From Deltaproteobacteria bacterium (lineage in GTDB: Bacteria > Desulfobacterota > Desulfarculia > JACQYL01): 60,934 nucleotides of DNA. The notes below the pieces were generated by a model. That model saw nothing but the letters and a program-made list of their open reading frames with translations. It was not told the origin of the DNA and did no database searches. Location of the stretch: assembly GCA_016208165.1 (NCBI GenBank), contig JACQYL010000071.1, positions 14,207 through 75,140 on the forward strand, read 5' to 3'. Made by a program: the position numbers and the translations under genes. Shown here in pieces: positions 25,357-34,600 of the stretch (position 1 is its first letter; each line of letters opens with the position of its first letter).

Positions 25357-26577
25357 TCAGGAAGGTCTGCCGTCTTTACCAATGACCACACCGCTCGCTT
25401 CAGGCAGACGGGCTGCCTCGTTTTCTTTGGCTCCCAAAAATTCGGAGACGCCTTTTTGATCCAGGCGCCGGATTTCGTCGCTATGGTCGATCGCCCATTC
25501 CGACAGATCCTTCGGATCCGACGCTTCGTCACATCTGTCCAGCTTAGCCAGAATCTCGCTCCAGTATTTGGCAGGATACAACTGAGGGATAAAATGAACC
25601 GAATAGTGACGGCCGCCGGCCGACTTCGGCGCGCCTTCCGCGGTGAACCGGTCCTCTTTTCCCGATTCGTTCAACTGCGGGTGTATTTCCAGGAAGTAGG
25701 TCCGCCCGGCAACGACATTGGCTTCCAGTATGTCGACCGACTGCTGTTCGAGGGAAAAAAGCTTCAGCAAGTGCTTTCCCGGACTGCAATTGTAGGCATA
25801 CATGGTCCGAGGAGCCAAGCTCACTACAGGAGTGACGCCGTCGAGGATCACGGTTCGAAACGGGAATTCCATTCCGGAAGGTCTGTAGAAAACGATGACG
25901 ACGCTGTCTTTAGACGCGGATAATTCCGGAGCGGCGGGTGTTTTTGGGACCCCGGCGGCTGAACTCTTAGCTACCGCCCGCTTCTGGGTATCGGGAATGA
26001 CAATTCCGGACTCCGCCTTCAAACGCTTCCTGTTGGACTCAGGTTCCGCCAAAAAACTGCTCGACCCAGTCTTGTTCAGCCGGTCCAGCCGCGTTCGATA
26101 ATCCTCCACAAACTCCTTCACCTGACTTTTCGGTATCGATCTCTCTTCGCAGTCATTGACTTCCTCCATCAGCTTGCCGAAACCGAAGTTTTCACTGTGT
26201 TCCGGTTTGAAACGAACTTCGAACATGCTCGAAGTGAGCAGCACGAAGTAGGTTCTTCCGGGCAGCAGATCGGCGCCCATGAAATCCACCGAGTTTACCG
26301 AGAACAATTTGAAAAGATGTTTTCCCGGCGACGTGACGTAGGTGTACCTATGTTTCTTGTGAAACGTCATTAGCGGTTTATCCCCATCGTACACGATGGT
26401 TTTTCGAGTAACCCCGATGGACGGAGGGCGGTAGAAAACGACGACGGACGCGTCTTTTGGGGCCCTCGGCGACTGGGACTCGGACGCCGCAGCCTGACCT
26501 GCGTCGGACCACAAAGAGCCCACGAACAGGAGGGCGAGGAACGCGACACACATCGAACTCGAACGACGTTTTGCCAT
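25357..26577 (-). CDS. Exported protein with two DUF2846-like domains
   Basis: A 406-residue protein with an N-terminal signal peptide (CVAFLALLFVGSLW, cleavage near AGQAAA) and no lipobox Cys, so probably periplasmic. Two related domains follow: about 43-170 (VVVFYRPPSIG, SPGKHLFKLFS, LLPGRTYFV) and about 223-365 (VVIVFYRPSGM, SPGKHLLKLFS, VVAGRTYFL). Both have the YRP, PGKH and G-R-TYF signature of DUF2846-like proteins, usually single-domain lipoproteins of unknown function. A strong GGAGGTGA precedes the ATG. It lies just upstream of the esterase on the same strand, so the two may be one envelope-related transcription unit. Confidence 0.75.
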   Translation of the reverse strand: MAKRRSSSMCVAFLALLFVGSLWSDAGQAAASESQSPRAPKDASVVVFYRPPSIGVTRKTIVYDGDKPLMTFHKKHRYTYVTSPGKHLFKLFSVNSVDFMGADLLPGRTYFVLLTSSMFEVRFKPEHSENFGFGKLMEEVNDCEERSIPKSQVKEFVEDYRTRLDRLNKTGSSSFLAEPESNRKRLKAESGIVIPDTQKRAVAKSSAAGVPKTPAAPELSASKDSVVIVFYRPSGMEFPFRTVILDGVTPVVSLAPRTMYAYNCSPGKHLLKLFSLEQQSVDILEANVVAGRTYFLEIHPQLNESGKEDRFTAEGAPKSAGGRHYSVHFIPQLYPAKYWSEILAKLDRCDEASDPKDLSEWAIDHSDEIRRLDQKGVSEFLGAKENEAARLPEASGVVIGKDGRPS

Positions 26578-27214
26578 AGGTGCTCACCTCCAAAGAGCTT
26601 AAACGGGTTGATAAAACGGATTTCAGGTTGGTGCGGCCGCCCCTAGCTATTCTTGATGGATTGGAGATTGCCGTCTTTGACAATTACCTGCCTATTTCTT
26701 GAACGCTCCATTACGTTTTTTCAACCCCGATTTTTCGGCCGGCCAACAGTCGACATCGCCGGCCGCGACTTTCCTGCCCCCTGGAATCGCCGGAATATCT
26801 TCTTTCCCGAATGAGATCCTGTCCGCCTGCTGCTCGCCGGGCGCCCCCTCATTCATCCGGCAGAGAATGGACGATCACCGGCGCCACATACGTTCCGGGT
26901 TCCCGATACTCGATGTCACCGACTTCAACCGGCGCCGAAGGGGCCTTTGTCCCCTTTAATCCGAAAACCCATAAAGGAATATCGGCACAACGTAGGGAAA
27001 CCTGAGACCAATTTACAGGCGCCAAGGGGAGTAACGATCCGGACCAGGCACAGAATTGTAAAGACAGCTTTTCCCCTTTTTGCTATACGATACAGCGAGC
27101 ATTCGTGCGGTGGAAAGAATGCTTGAAGCACGGGTCCAATACCCCAAACCTTTGAACCCGTCCGCGCAGCGCGAACGGACATCCCGTGAACCCTTCAGCC
27201 CAGCCTGGGTACCC
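26578..27214. other. Divergent intergenic region between the DUF2846-like gene and the TVP38 gene
   Basis: Up to 640 bases, depending on the TVP38 start. Contains a weak 6-bp hairpin AAGGGG/CCCCTT at 26938-26956 followed by a short T stretch. No convincing gene; the plus-strand frames have no ribosome-binding site. Promoters for both neighbours should lie here but were not identified. Confidence 0.35.
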
Positions 27215-27973
27215 ATGAAGGCGGAAAGCGACAATCCAACATCTCCAGCCGGCGCCGACGGTCGCAGAAGCCTGTTTCAGGAGCGGAACGACCATCCGGG
27301 TCCTTCGCCCCGACTCTTGTCCCTCCAGAAGCGCACCATCCTCAGAGGCCTGGTGTTCATCTTGGTCTTAGTTCTTGTCGGGTTCCTGATCGAGGCGACC
27401 GGCTTGAAGCGAATCCTGGACGCTCAATGGGTCGATGGGCAAATACGAGAGAAAGGTGTCACCGGATGGGCTATGTTTGTGGGCGTATCCGGACTGCTGA
27501 TCGCTGTGGGATTGCCGCGCCAGGTTCCCTCCTTCTTCGGGGGGTACGCTTTTGGAGCGGCGGGGGGAGCCCTCCTGGCGCTGATCGCCTGTGGTTTCGG
27601 TTGCGCGATTATTTTCGGCTACGCCCGCTTTTTGTGTCGGGGTTTTCTGGCCAACCGTTTGGGTAAGAGAGCCAGGGATCTGGACTCGCTGTTGTGCCGG
27701 AATCCGTTTTTCATGACCGTCGTCATTCGCTTTATGCCGGTGGGCAGCAACTTGCTCACCAGCTCGGTCGCGGGAATGAGTTCCGTTCCCTTTTCACCGT
27801 TTTTTTTCGGCTCGATGGTAGGGTATACGCCTCAAGTGCTCATTTTTTCCTTGTTGGGCAGCGGGATACGCGTCGATCCCACCCTTCGAATCAGTGTGGC
27901 CGTTCTGTTGTTCGTTATTTCCATGTGCGCCGGTTTTGCGCTTTACCGGAAGTACTGCGATCAAAAAGGGTGA
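27215..27973 (+). CDS. TVP38/TMEM64 (SNARE-associated, DedA-like) membrane protein
   Basis: An integral inner-membrane protein of about 252 residues with five or six hydrophobic segments (GLVFILVLVLVGFLIEATG; AMFVGVSGLLIAVGLP; GGALLALIACGFGCAIIFGY; and a last one LLFVISMCAGFALYR). The family core is visible: PSFFGGYAFGAAGG and VIRFMPVGSNLLTSSVAG. Members are thought to act as lipid scramblases or transporters. The start is uncertain: the frame is open to 27080, with ATGs at 27119 (GGAAAG near) and 27215; I chose the last because family members have short N-termini. It converges on acoX with a 48-base gap. Confidence 0.82.
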   Translation: MKAESDNPTSPAGADGRRSLFQERNDHPGPSPRLLSLQKRTILRGLVFILVLVLVGFLIEATGLKRILDAQWVDGQIREKGVTGWAMFVGVSGLLIAVGLPRQVPSFFGGYAFGAAGGALLALIACGFGCAIIFGYARFLCRGFLANRLGKRARDLDSLLCRNPFFMTVVIRFMPVGSNLLTSSVAGMSSVPFSPFFFGSMVGYTPQVLIFSLLGSGIRVDPTLRISVAVLLFVISMCAGFALYRKYCDQKG

Positions 27974-28021
27974 GCGGACGCAGGCGGACCAACACCTCCG
28001 GTTTACGGCTTTTCCACATGC

Positions 28022-29002
28022 TTATGATGTCAGAACGTTCCTCTTCATGGCCGCGGTCATGGCTTTGTGCACGTCGACCACGATGGGACCTTCATTGGTG
28101 AGGCGGATGACGGCTCGACGACCGGGGGAAACCTCCAATTCCCGTTCTCCGTCCAACGCCAGGACACAGGGAACGAAGCGGATCTCCATTTCATCACCCA
28201 TGTGCATGACCTTTTGGGTTGTTACGAACACCTTCTTTATCATTCCCGGAGCCACGGGAGCCGTTACGGGTCTGCCGCCGGCCCCAAGTTCCAGGTACAA
28301 CCCCCTGGGTTCGTCCGGCGTTATGGGTTCAAGCAATCCGCCGATGGACGAGAGGCCTATGCTGTCCGGTCTGGCTCGCGTGAGGAAAAGCTGTTTCACC
28401 TTTTCCATGTCCCAGACGGCCCTGGAAGCCACGAAGCGATCGTCGTACACCACGGCGTCCACAAGCGCCAAATCCGTTTCCTCTCCATCCAATATCACTG
28501 CCAGCTTCTTGCACCGATAAGAACACTCGCTCAAAGGAACCAGTTTTCTTGCCACGATACCGGCCGCCAACCCGGCAATGGTCCCTTCGATCATGGATGG
28601 GAAAACATTGTTCGTTCCCGTGGAAATGGGTACAATCGGCACGTTGACGCTCCCTTTGGCGGCTGCTCGGTTGGTGCCGTCCCCTCCGACGGTCAGGATA
28701 CAGGTTGCGCCTCGCTTCTCCATGATCGCGGCGGCTTGAACCGTGTCCTGCTGATTTCCCATGGGTTTGAAGTTCGCCGGATAGACACGGGCGGTCATGT
28801 TGAGTCGGCTGCAAGCACGCTCCACGATGCCGAAATAGTCCGGCATGTAGCACACTTCTTCAACCCCTACGGCTTCGAGGCCCAGGAGGACCCGCCGGAC
28901 GATACGCACCTTTTCCTGATTGTCAAACACGCTTCCGTGGGCTACCAGCCTTCGTATGTCCTTACCGGAAGCCGGGTTCGCTATGATACCAACGATCGAC
29001 AA
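28022..29002 (-). CDS. acoX: ATP-NAD kinase-like protein AcoX
   Basis: A protein of about 326 residues related to NAD/diacylglycerol kinases: IVGIIANPASGKDIRRL at the start and ILTVGGDGTNRAAAKG with the GGDGT nucleotide motif, then PISTGTNNVFPS. Its place as third gene after E1-alpha and E1-beta is that of acoX in acetoin dehydrogenase operons, whose exact role is not settled. I favour the TTG at 29002, nine bases after AAGGA, because the family starts with this strand; an ATG at 29074 would add 24 residues. The 300-base gap to acoB is unusually wide for an operon. Converges with the TVP38 gene. Confidence 0.8.
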   Translation of the reverse strand: MSIVGIIANPASGKDIRRLVAHGSVFDNQEKVRIVRRVLLGLEAVGVEEVCYMPDYFGIVERACSRLNMTARVYPANFKPMGNQQDTVQAAAIMEKRGATCILTVGGDGTNRAAAKGSVNVPIVPISTGTNNVFPSMIEGTIAGLAAGIVARKLVPLSECSYRCKKLAVILDGEETDLALVDAVVYDDRFVASRAVWDMEKVKQLFLTRARPDSIGLSSIGGLLEPITPDEPRGLYLELGAGGRPVTAPVAPGMIKKVFVTTQKVMHMGDEMEIRFVPCVLALDGERELEVSPGRRAVIRLTNEGPIVVDVHKAMTAAMKRNVLTS

Positions 29003-29300
29003 TATGCTTTTCCTTTCTTCAGATTTCCTCTGATCCCAACCTCGATTCCGTATCCAAATCCCGCTGCGCTGCAATCGATCGGAAGCCGAACCTCAGGCTC
29101 CTCATTTTCTTTTAAGCGTCGCCGGGGTCGATCTTTGTCTCGTTGCCGGTTTCAAGATAGGGTTCGCCGTGCGGGACGGAGATACTCGATCCCGCACGAG
29201 GGGTTCGGACGTTTGGGAACGTCGTTTAGCGAGGACGGTGGGAAACCCGGGCCCGCCTCCAAAGGCATCGAGGAATCCGGCCCGGCAAGACACACGGCTG

Positions 29301-30278
29301 TTATTGACCCATCACCGTTCTTATCGCCTTCGTGATCTTCTCCTCACTCGGGATGAACTCCATTTCGAGCGGCGGGGAGAAGGGAACGGGCGTAAAGGGT
29401 CCGGCCACGCGAAGTATGGGCGCATCCAGGTAGTCGAAAGCCTTTTCAGCGACAAGGGCCGCGATTTCAGCTCCAGACCCCGCAAACTTGACCTCTTCAT
29501 GTACAATGACCAGACGGTGGGTCTTACGAACGGAATCCAGGATGGCCTCTTCGTCCAGCGGCGAAAGGGTTCGAGGGTCCAGGACCTCGACACTAATCCC
29601 CTCGCCGGCAAGCTTCTCAGCGGCCTTCAGAGACCTATGCGTCATCTGACCTGTGGCCACGACGGTTACGTCGGAGCCTTCCCGCTTGATATCCGCTTTT
29701 CCCAGCGGAATGGTGTATGCTCCCGCCGGCACTTCACCTTCCATGCCGTAAAGCATCTTATGCTCCAGGAACACGACGGGATTGTCGTCTCTGATGGACG
29801 AAATGAGCAGCCCCTTGGCATCGTAGGGTGTGCTGGGAAAAACGACTTTCAGCCCCGGCACATGCATGAACCACGCCTCCAGACACTGGGAATGCTGAGC
29901 CGCGGCGCCCATTCCCGCGCCGCACGTGGCCCGGAGCACCAGAGGAATTTTCGCCTTGCCGCCAAACATGTACTTCATTTTGGCCGCTTGATTGTAGAGT
30001 TGGTCCAGCGCGACTCCGATGAAATCGACGAACATCAACTCGATCACCGGTCGAAGGCCCGCCGAGGCGGCGCCCACGGCGGTTCCGATGATGGCGCTTT
30101 CCGTAATCGGCGTATCCCGGACGCGCTTGGAGCCAAATCGATTCAGCAGCCCGCCGGTGACGCCGAAAATACCTCCATACACGCCCACATCTTCTCCAGC
30201 GACGTATATGTTCGGATCCCGCTCCATCTCGATGACATGGGCATCGTTCAAAGCTTGAGCAATATTCATGGTCGGCAT
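29301..30278 (-). CDS. acoB: 2-oxoacid/acetoin dehydrogenase E1 component, beta subunit
   Basis: A 325-residue transketolase-like E1-beta subunit: VAGEDVGVYGGIFGVTGGL, then ITESAIIGTAVGAASAGLRP, YNQAAKMKYMFGG, RATCGAGMGAAAQHSQ with the catalytic His, and the C-terminal transketolase domain VLDPRTLSPLDEEA. Together with the alpha subunit it binds ThDP and decarboxylates a 2-oxoacid or cleaves acetoin. GGGAGG lies eight bases before the ATG. The presence of acoX downstream favours acetoin over pyruvate or branched-chain substrates, but sequence alone does not settle it. The E2 and E3 genes are not within 15 kb. Confidence 0.9.
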   Translation of the reverse strand: MPTMNIAQALNDAHVIEMERDPNIYVAGEDVGVYGGIFGVTGGLLNRFGSKRVRDTPITESAIIGTAVGAASAGLRPVIELMFVDFIGVALDQLYNQAAKMKYMFGGKAKIPLVLRATCGAGMGAAAQHSQCLEAWFMHVPGLKVVFPSTPYDAKGLLISSIRDDNPVVFLEHKMLYGMEGEVPAGAYTIPLGKADIKREGSDVTVVATGQMTHRSLKAAEKLAGEGISVEVLDPRTLSPLDEEAILDSVRKTHRLVIVHEEVKFAGSGAEIAALVAEKAFDYLDAPILRVAGPFTPVPFSPPLEMEFIPSEEKITKAIRTVMGQ

Positions 30279-30345
30279 AGAAACATCCTCCCTTCTTTGT
30301 AACGTGCGCGGCCTGGGTTGTGGAAAACCGCAGGCGCTTGACCCA

Positions 30346-31308
30346 TCAGATTGTGTATACGTCCGTCAGGACGTCGCTCGGATCCGGCAGCGGGCTTTCT
30401 TTTGCAAAACGACTCGCCTCGTCCAGTTCCTTGCGGATGGAGCTTTTGATCTCGTCGATTTTTTTCGGATTCAACACGCCCATTTCCGTCAGCTTCTTTT
30501 CGAAACGGGGTATAGGATCCTTTTGTTTCCACTCTTGGAGTTCTTCATCATTTCTGTATGCGCAAGGGTCTCCCTCGAAATGGCCCCTGTGGCGGTACGT
30601 CTTGCACTCGATCAGCGACGGCCCTTCTCCGGCCCGGGCCCTCTTAACAGCCTCGACAGCCGCCTCGTGGACGGCTGTCACATCGTTTCCATCCACCACC
30701 ACACCGGGCATATCATAGGCTGCGGCCCTGTCGGCAATGTCCGCCACGCACATGGAATTGATGGTGCAGGACGATATGCCGTAAAGGTTGTTCTCATTGA
30801 CGAATACGACCGGCAGTTTCCAGCAGGACGCCAGGTTCATGGCTTCGTGCGTGGTCCCCTGGTTGGCTGCGCCGTCACCGAAAAAACAGACGGCCACTGC
30901 GTCCGTTCCCAGATACTGGCACGCCAATGCGGCCCCTGAAGCCAGCGGAGGGCCTCCTCCTACAATACCGTTGGCCCCCAGTATGCCCAAGTCCACATCG
31001 GCAATGTGCATCGAGCCGCCCTTGCCTTTACAGTATCCCGTGCGCCTGCCGAAAAGCTCGGCCATCATCAACTTGACATCTCCCCCTTTGGAAATGAGAT
31101 GTCCATGGCCTCGATGCGTGCTCGTAATGTAGTCTTTGTCGGTCAGTGTCGCACAGACCCCTGTGGCAACGGCCTCCTCTCCCACGTAGAGGTGGACAAA
31201 TCCCGGAATCTTCCCTTCGGCGAAATACTCCGCGACCTGCTCCTCGAACATGCGGATTTTCATCATGGTCGAATACAATTCGATCATTTTTTCGTCGGTA
31301 AGACTCAT
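30346..31308 (-). CDS. acoA: 2-oxoacid/acetoin dehydrogenase E1 component, alpha subunit
   Basis: A 320-residue E1-alpha subunit. It shows GFVHLYVGEEAVATG, STHRGHGHLISKGGD, GSMHIAD and GANGIVGGG, and the ThDP/Mg motif from GDGAANQG to VNENN. The phosphorylation loop HRGHFEGDP is present. Length and motifs fit AcoA or a PDH E1-alpha of the Gram-positive type. AGGAGG is placed eight bases before the ATG. It is the first gene of the acoA-acoB-acoX unit, with a 330-base non-coding region upstream that should hold the promoter. Confidence 0.9.
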   Translation of the reverse strand: MSLTDEKMIELYSTMMKIRMFEEQVAEYFAEGKIPGFVHLYVGEEAVATGVCATLTDKDYITSTHRGHGHLISKGGDVKLMMAELFGRRTGYCKGKGGSMHIADVDLGILGANGIVGGGPPLASGAALACQYLGTDAVAVCFFGDGAANQGTTHEAMNLASCWKLPVVFVNENNLYGISSCTINSMCVADIADRAAAYDMPGVVVDGNDVTAVHEAAVEAVKRARAGEGPSLIECKTYRHRGHFEGDPCAYRNDEELQEWKQKDPIPRFEKKLTEMGVLNPKKIDEIKSSIRKELDEASRFAKESPLPDPSDVLTDVYTI

Positions 31309-31639
31309 TTTCCCAAACCTCCTGTGTTTCGGGTAAGAAAACCAAATAGGTCGGTCCTACGGGTATGATGTTGCCTTGTCAGGCGTTATCCCTCCTTTCC
31401 GTGCTGAATAGGTGTGGGTACGTTTCACCTTCAGACTAAAAAACACTATCAAACGGCTGATCCCTGAATGTATTCCTTTTTGATTATGCGGGAATAGGAT
31501 GTGTTTGTCAGCAACAAACTCTCGAATCAGCTCCAACAAACGGGGCTCTCATCGACTATGGACGAGTGTACCACAGACACACGGCGTTCGGTAAAAAAAA
31601 CCGGCCGCGGACCATCTCGATCCTTTCGCGATCCGCCGT
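31309..31639. other. Intergenic region between glnE and acoA, with possible glnE terminator
   Basis: About 330 bases. Near the glnE end the minus strand has a G+C-rich stretch followed by eight T residues (complement of 31593-31600), preceded only by a weak 5-bp stem (31607-31611 with 31632-31636): a possible terminator. No -24/-12 element of the kind expected for AcoR control was found, and no gene. Confidence 0.4.
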
Positions 31640-34600
31640 TTACGATTCGCCGGCCAGAAACTCCCGATACGCCTTCTGAACGCGCTGCAGGCATCCGTCC
31701 AGTTGCGCCGTGAACGCTTCCGCATCCGAGTTTACCCCCAGCATTCGTTTGGCCAGGGCTGTAAGTTCTTCCGGGCGCTGGGGCACTGCGTGAATCTGCC
31801 GGTCCTCCATGATTTGTAAGCAGTGTTCGACTCGCCTCAGAAATAGGTAATCCTCCCTCAGTTGGGACGCGACGTCCTGCGGCAGCAACCCCCTTTCACA
31901 GAGGGCGTCAAGAGCGGTCAGACTGTTTCCACCCAATAGTTCGGGATGGTCCGAGGCATATATGAGTTGGAGACCCTGAACGAGAAACTCGATGTCTCGG
32001 AGTCCGCCCAGGCCGGTCTTAACATCCGTGCCCGACACGAGGCCTCCCCAGAGCTTCTTCACGGCTGTTTTTCGCAGCTTCTCGATCGAGGCCACCACCG
32101 CATCCCGGTCGCGCCGCTCCATCAAGATGGGCCGGACCTGTTCCATGATTCGATCCCCAAGCCGCATATCCCCGGCAATTGGCCTTAGTTTCAAAAGCGC
32201 CTGTATTTCCCAGGGAGACGCTTTGTGCCGGTAGTAGTTGACCAGGCTGGATAAGGACGGCACCAGTTCGCCGGATCGACCGTAAGGTCTCAGCCTCAGA
32301 TCGACACGATACGCATAGCCCGCGTCCGTGTGTGACGAAAGGTCCGATCGAAGCCGATCCACCGCCAGGGCGAAGAGATCCTTTTTCACTGCCCACGGCG
32401 GGGCCGGGTCTTTCCCGCCCGGAGATGAGTCGTCAAACACGGAGAGCAGGTCGATGTCCGAACTGTAATTCAGTTCGTCTCCACCCAATTTGCCCAGCGC
32501 CAACACGCAGAGCCGTTCCCGTGGAGGCAGGGTATCGTCCGGAATTCGGCCCTGTTCCTGCAACGTCTCCCATACGTTTTCGAGGGCGACCCGAACCAGC
32601 GCTTCGGCCAGGATGGATAGCTCATGGGTGATAACCTTCGTGGAAACATTGAACACCATATCCCGGGTTCCGATGCGTAGCAGTTCCCTCGTTCTCAGTC
32701 TCCTAAGCTCCTTGAGCCATTCCTTTTGATTCGGACCGGCCGACCGGAAGATTCTAAGCTCCTCTTCCAGATCCGCCTTTTTTCGGGTTTCGTACAAGTT
32801 CTTCGGCACGGTCAACCAGTCCATGAGGCCGGGATCGCGAATCACCGTATCCGCCAGGAACTGGCTTCCTGCGAGTATCCTCAACAACACATCGAGCCGC
32901 ATAGGCTGAGATAGCAGCTGACGGTATCTGGACTCCGGGCTCGCCACCATGCGCATATATCGCTCCAGGTTGTTCAACGCCATATCGGGGTCAGGCGTAT
33001 TGCGAAGCATGTCGAAGGCTAGTATGGCCAGACGGGCAAAGGCGTCCTGGCGGCTTCCGGTACCGGACAGATTTCGAATATTCACGTAGGCCCGTTCCAC
33101 GTCCTTAAAGCCTGAATCCTCGAGAATGCGATTGCGGAGGTCCGCAGAGGGGTCTTCCGAGAGCACCAGGTCGGCCACTCCCCCGACGCGAACATCCGGA
33201 AGCGATTCACGGCCGAAATGCCGTTCAACGAAGGCGCGCACCGCAGCGGTATGCGTTTCGAAGTGTATGCGGAGCTGGTGAGCCGGGCCCAGGGCTCCTC
33301 CTCTCTCGTATCCCATTCGCCGGGCCAGATGGGCGAATTCCTCCGAACCCGGAGACGGAACAACCAGATCCTCCGCCGAGCCACGAAGCATGCGCAGGCC
33401 GTTGATGAGCTTGCGGAAGAAACCGTAGGCTTCCAAGAGACGGACGGCGTCCTGGGGAGTCAGGAGCGCTTCGTCGGACAAGGCGCACAGGGCCTCGTGG
33501 ATACTGGCCGTCCTGAGGGAAGGCAGCTCCTCCCCGTACATCACCTGTAGGATCTGCACGGCGTATTCCAGGTCCACTAGACCGCCTGGACTGAATTTCG
33601 CGTTCAAATAGTCACCGCGCACCTTCACGTCGCACTGTTTTTTCCTCAATTTCAATACTTCTTGCACGTCCACGCTGTCCGATACGTATACAATCTGGTC
33701 CCGGATTCGTTCCAGCCGGGACCCCAGGGCTCCGTTTCCACCGATGGTCCGGAGGCGTACCAGCGCCAGCCGCTCATAAGCGTGAGCGGGTCCTCCTTTG
33801 GCATAATAGCGGGAAAAGCTCTCCAAGCTGCAGGCCAACGGCCCATCGTTCCCATAGGGGCGAAGTCTCAGATCGAGCCGGAAAATGCCTTCACGTTTTG
33901 CCTGAATAAACTCCCTGATCCCTTTGACAAATCGGTCAAAGAATTCAGAGTTTTCCAGGGGCTCGTCTCCGTCCGTCCGACCGTTATCGCTGTAGACAAA
34001 CAGCAATTCAATGTCGGATGCGTATCCCAGAGCCGTCCCCCCCACCTTGCCAAGTCCCATGATAGCATATTCGGTTTCGATGCCGCCCACGGTCCGGGGA
34101 ACCCCGAAGCGCCGGACCAGGTGGCCATACGTGAGCCTGGCGGCTGCATTCACCACGCTCTCGGCAAGACGGGTCAGCTTTTCGGAGAACGCCCGAAAAT
34201 CCATACCTGTTTCCAGAATGTAGTCCAGATCGATAAGAAAGAGTTCTCGATCCTTGAAGGCATTCAACTGCTTGCGTTGCCGCCCGACATCGGAAATCCC
34301 TTTCAGTGCTTCGGAAAGCCGATGGGGCAGCGTCTTCGAGGGATGGCTTAGGCTGTGACCTTTCATCTGGGGCTTCAGCATGGGAAGCAACGTCTCGTAT
34401 TGAAGCCGGATGAAGTCCTCCCACAGATAGGTGCTGGCTCCCAGAAGCCTCGCCAGATCTTTCAAGGTTTCCGGGTTCGAAAGCAGTTCGAGCCACTTCC
34501 CTTCTTTGGGCAGACGCAATACGTCCTCGACCAGGTGTCCGAAACGGCTCAAAGCGGTATGCGCGTCAGGGGCCTTTTCCAGGAAATAGGTGAATTGCTT

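Noticed and set aside
31309-31639. Sigma-54 promoter for the aco operon
   Set aside because: AcoR-type control was expected, but no TGGCA-N-TTGC spacing was found on the minus strand here.
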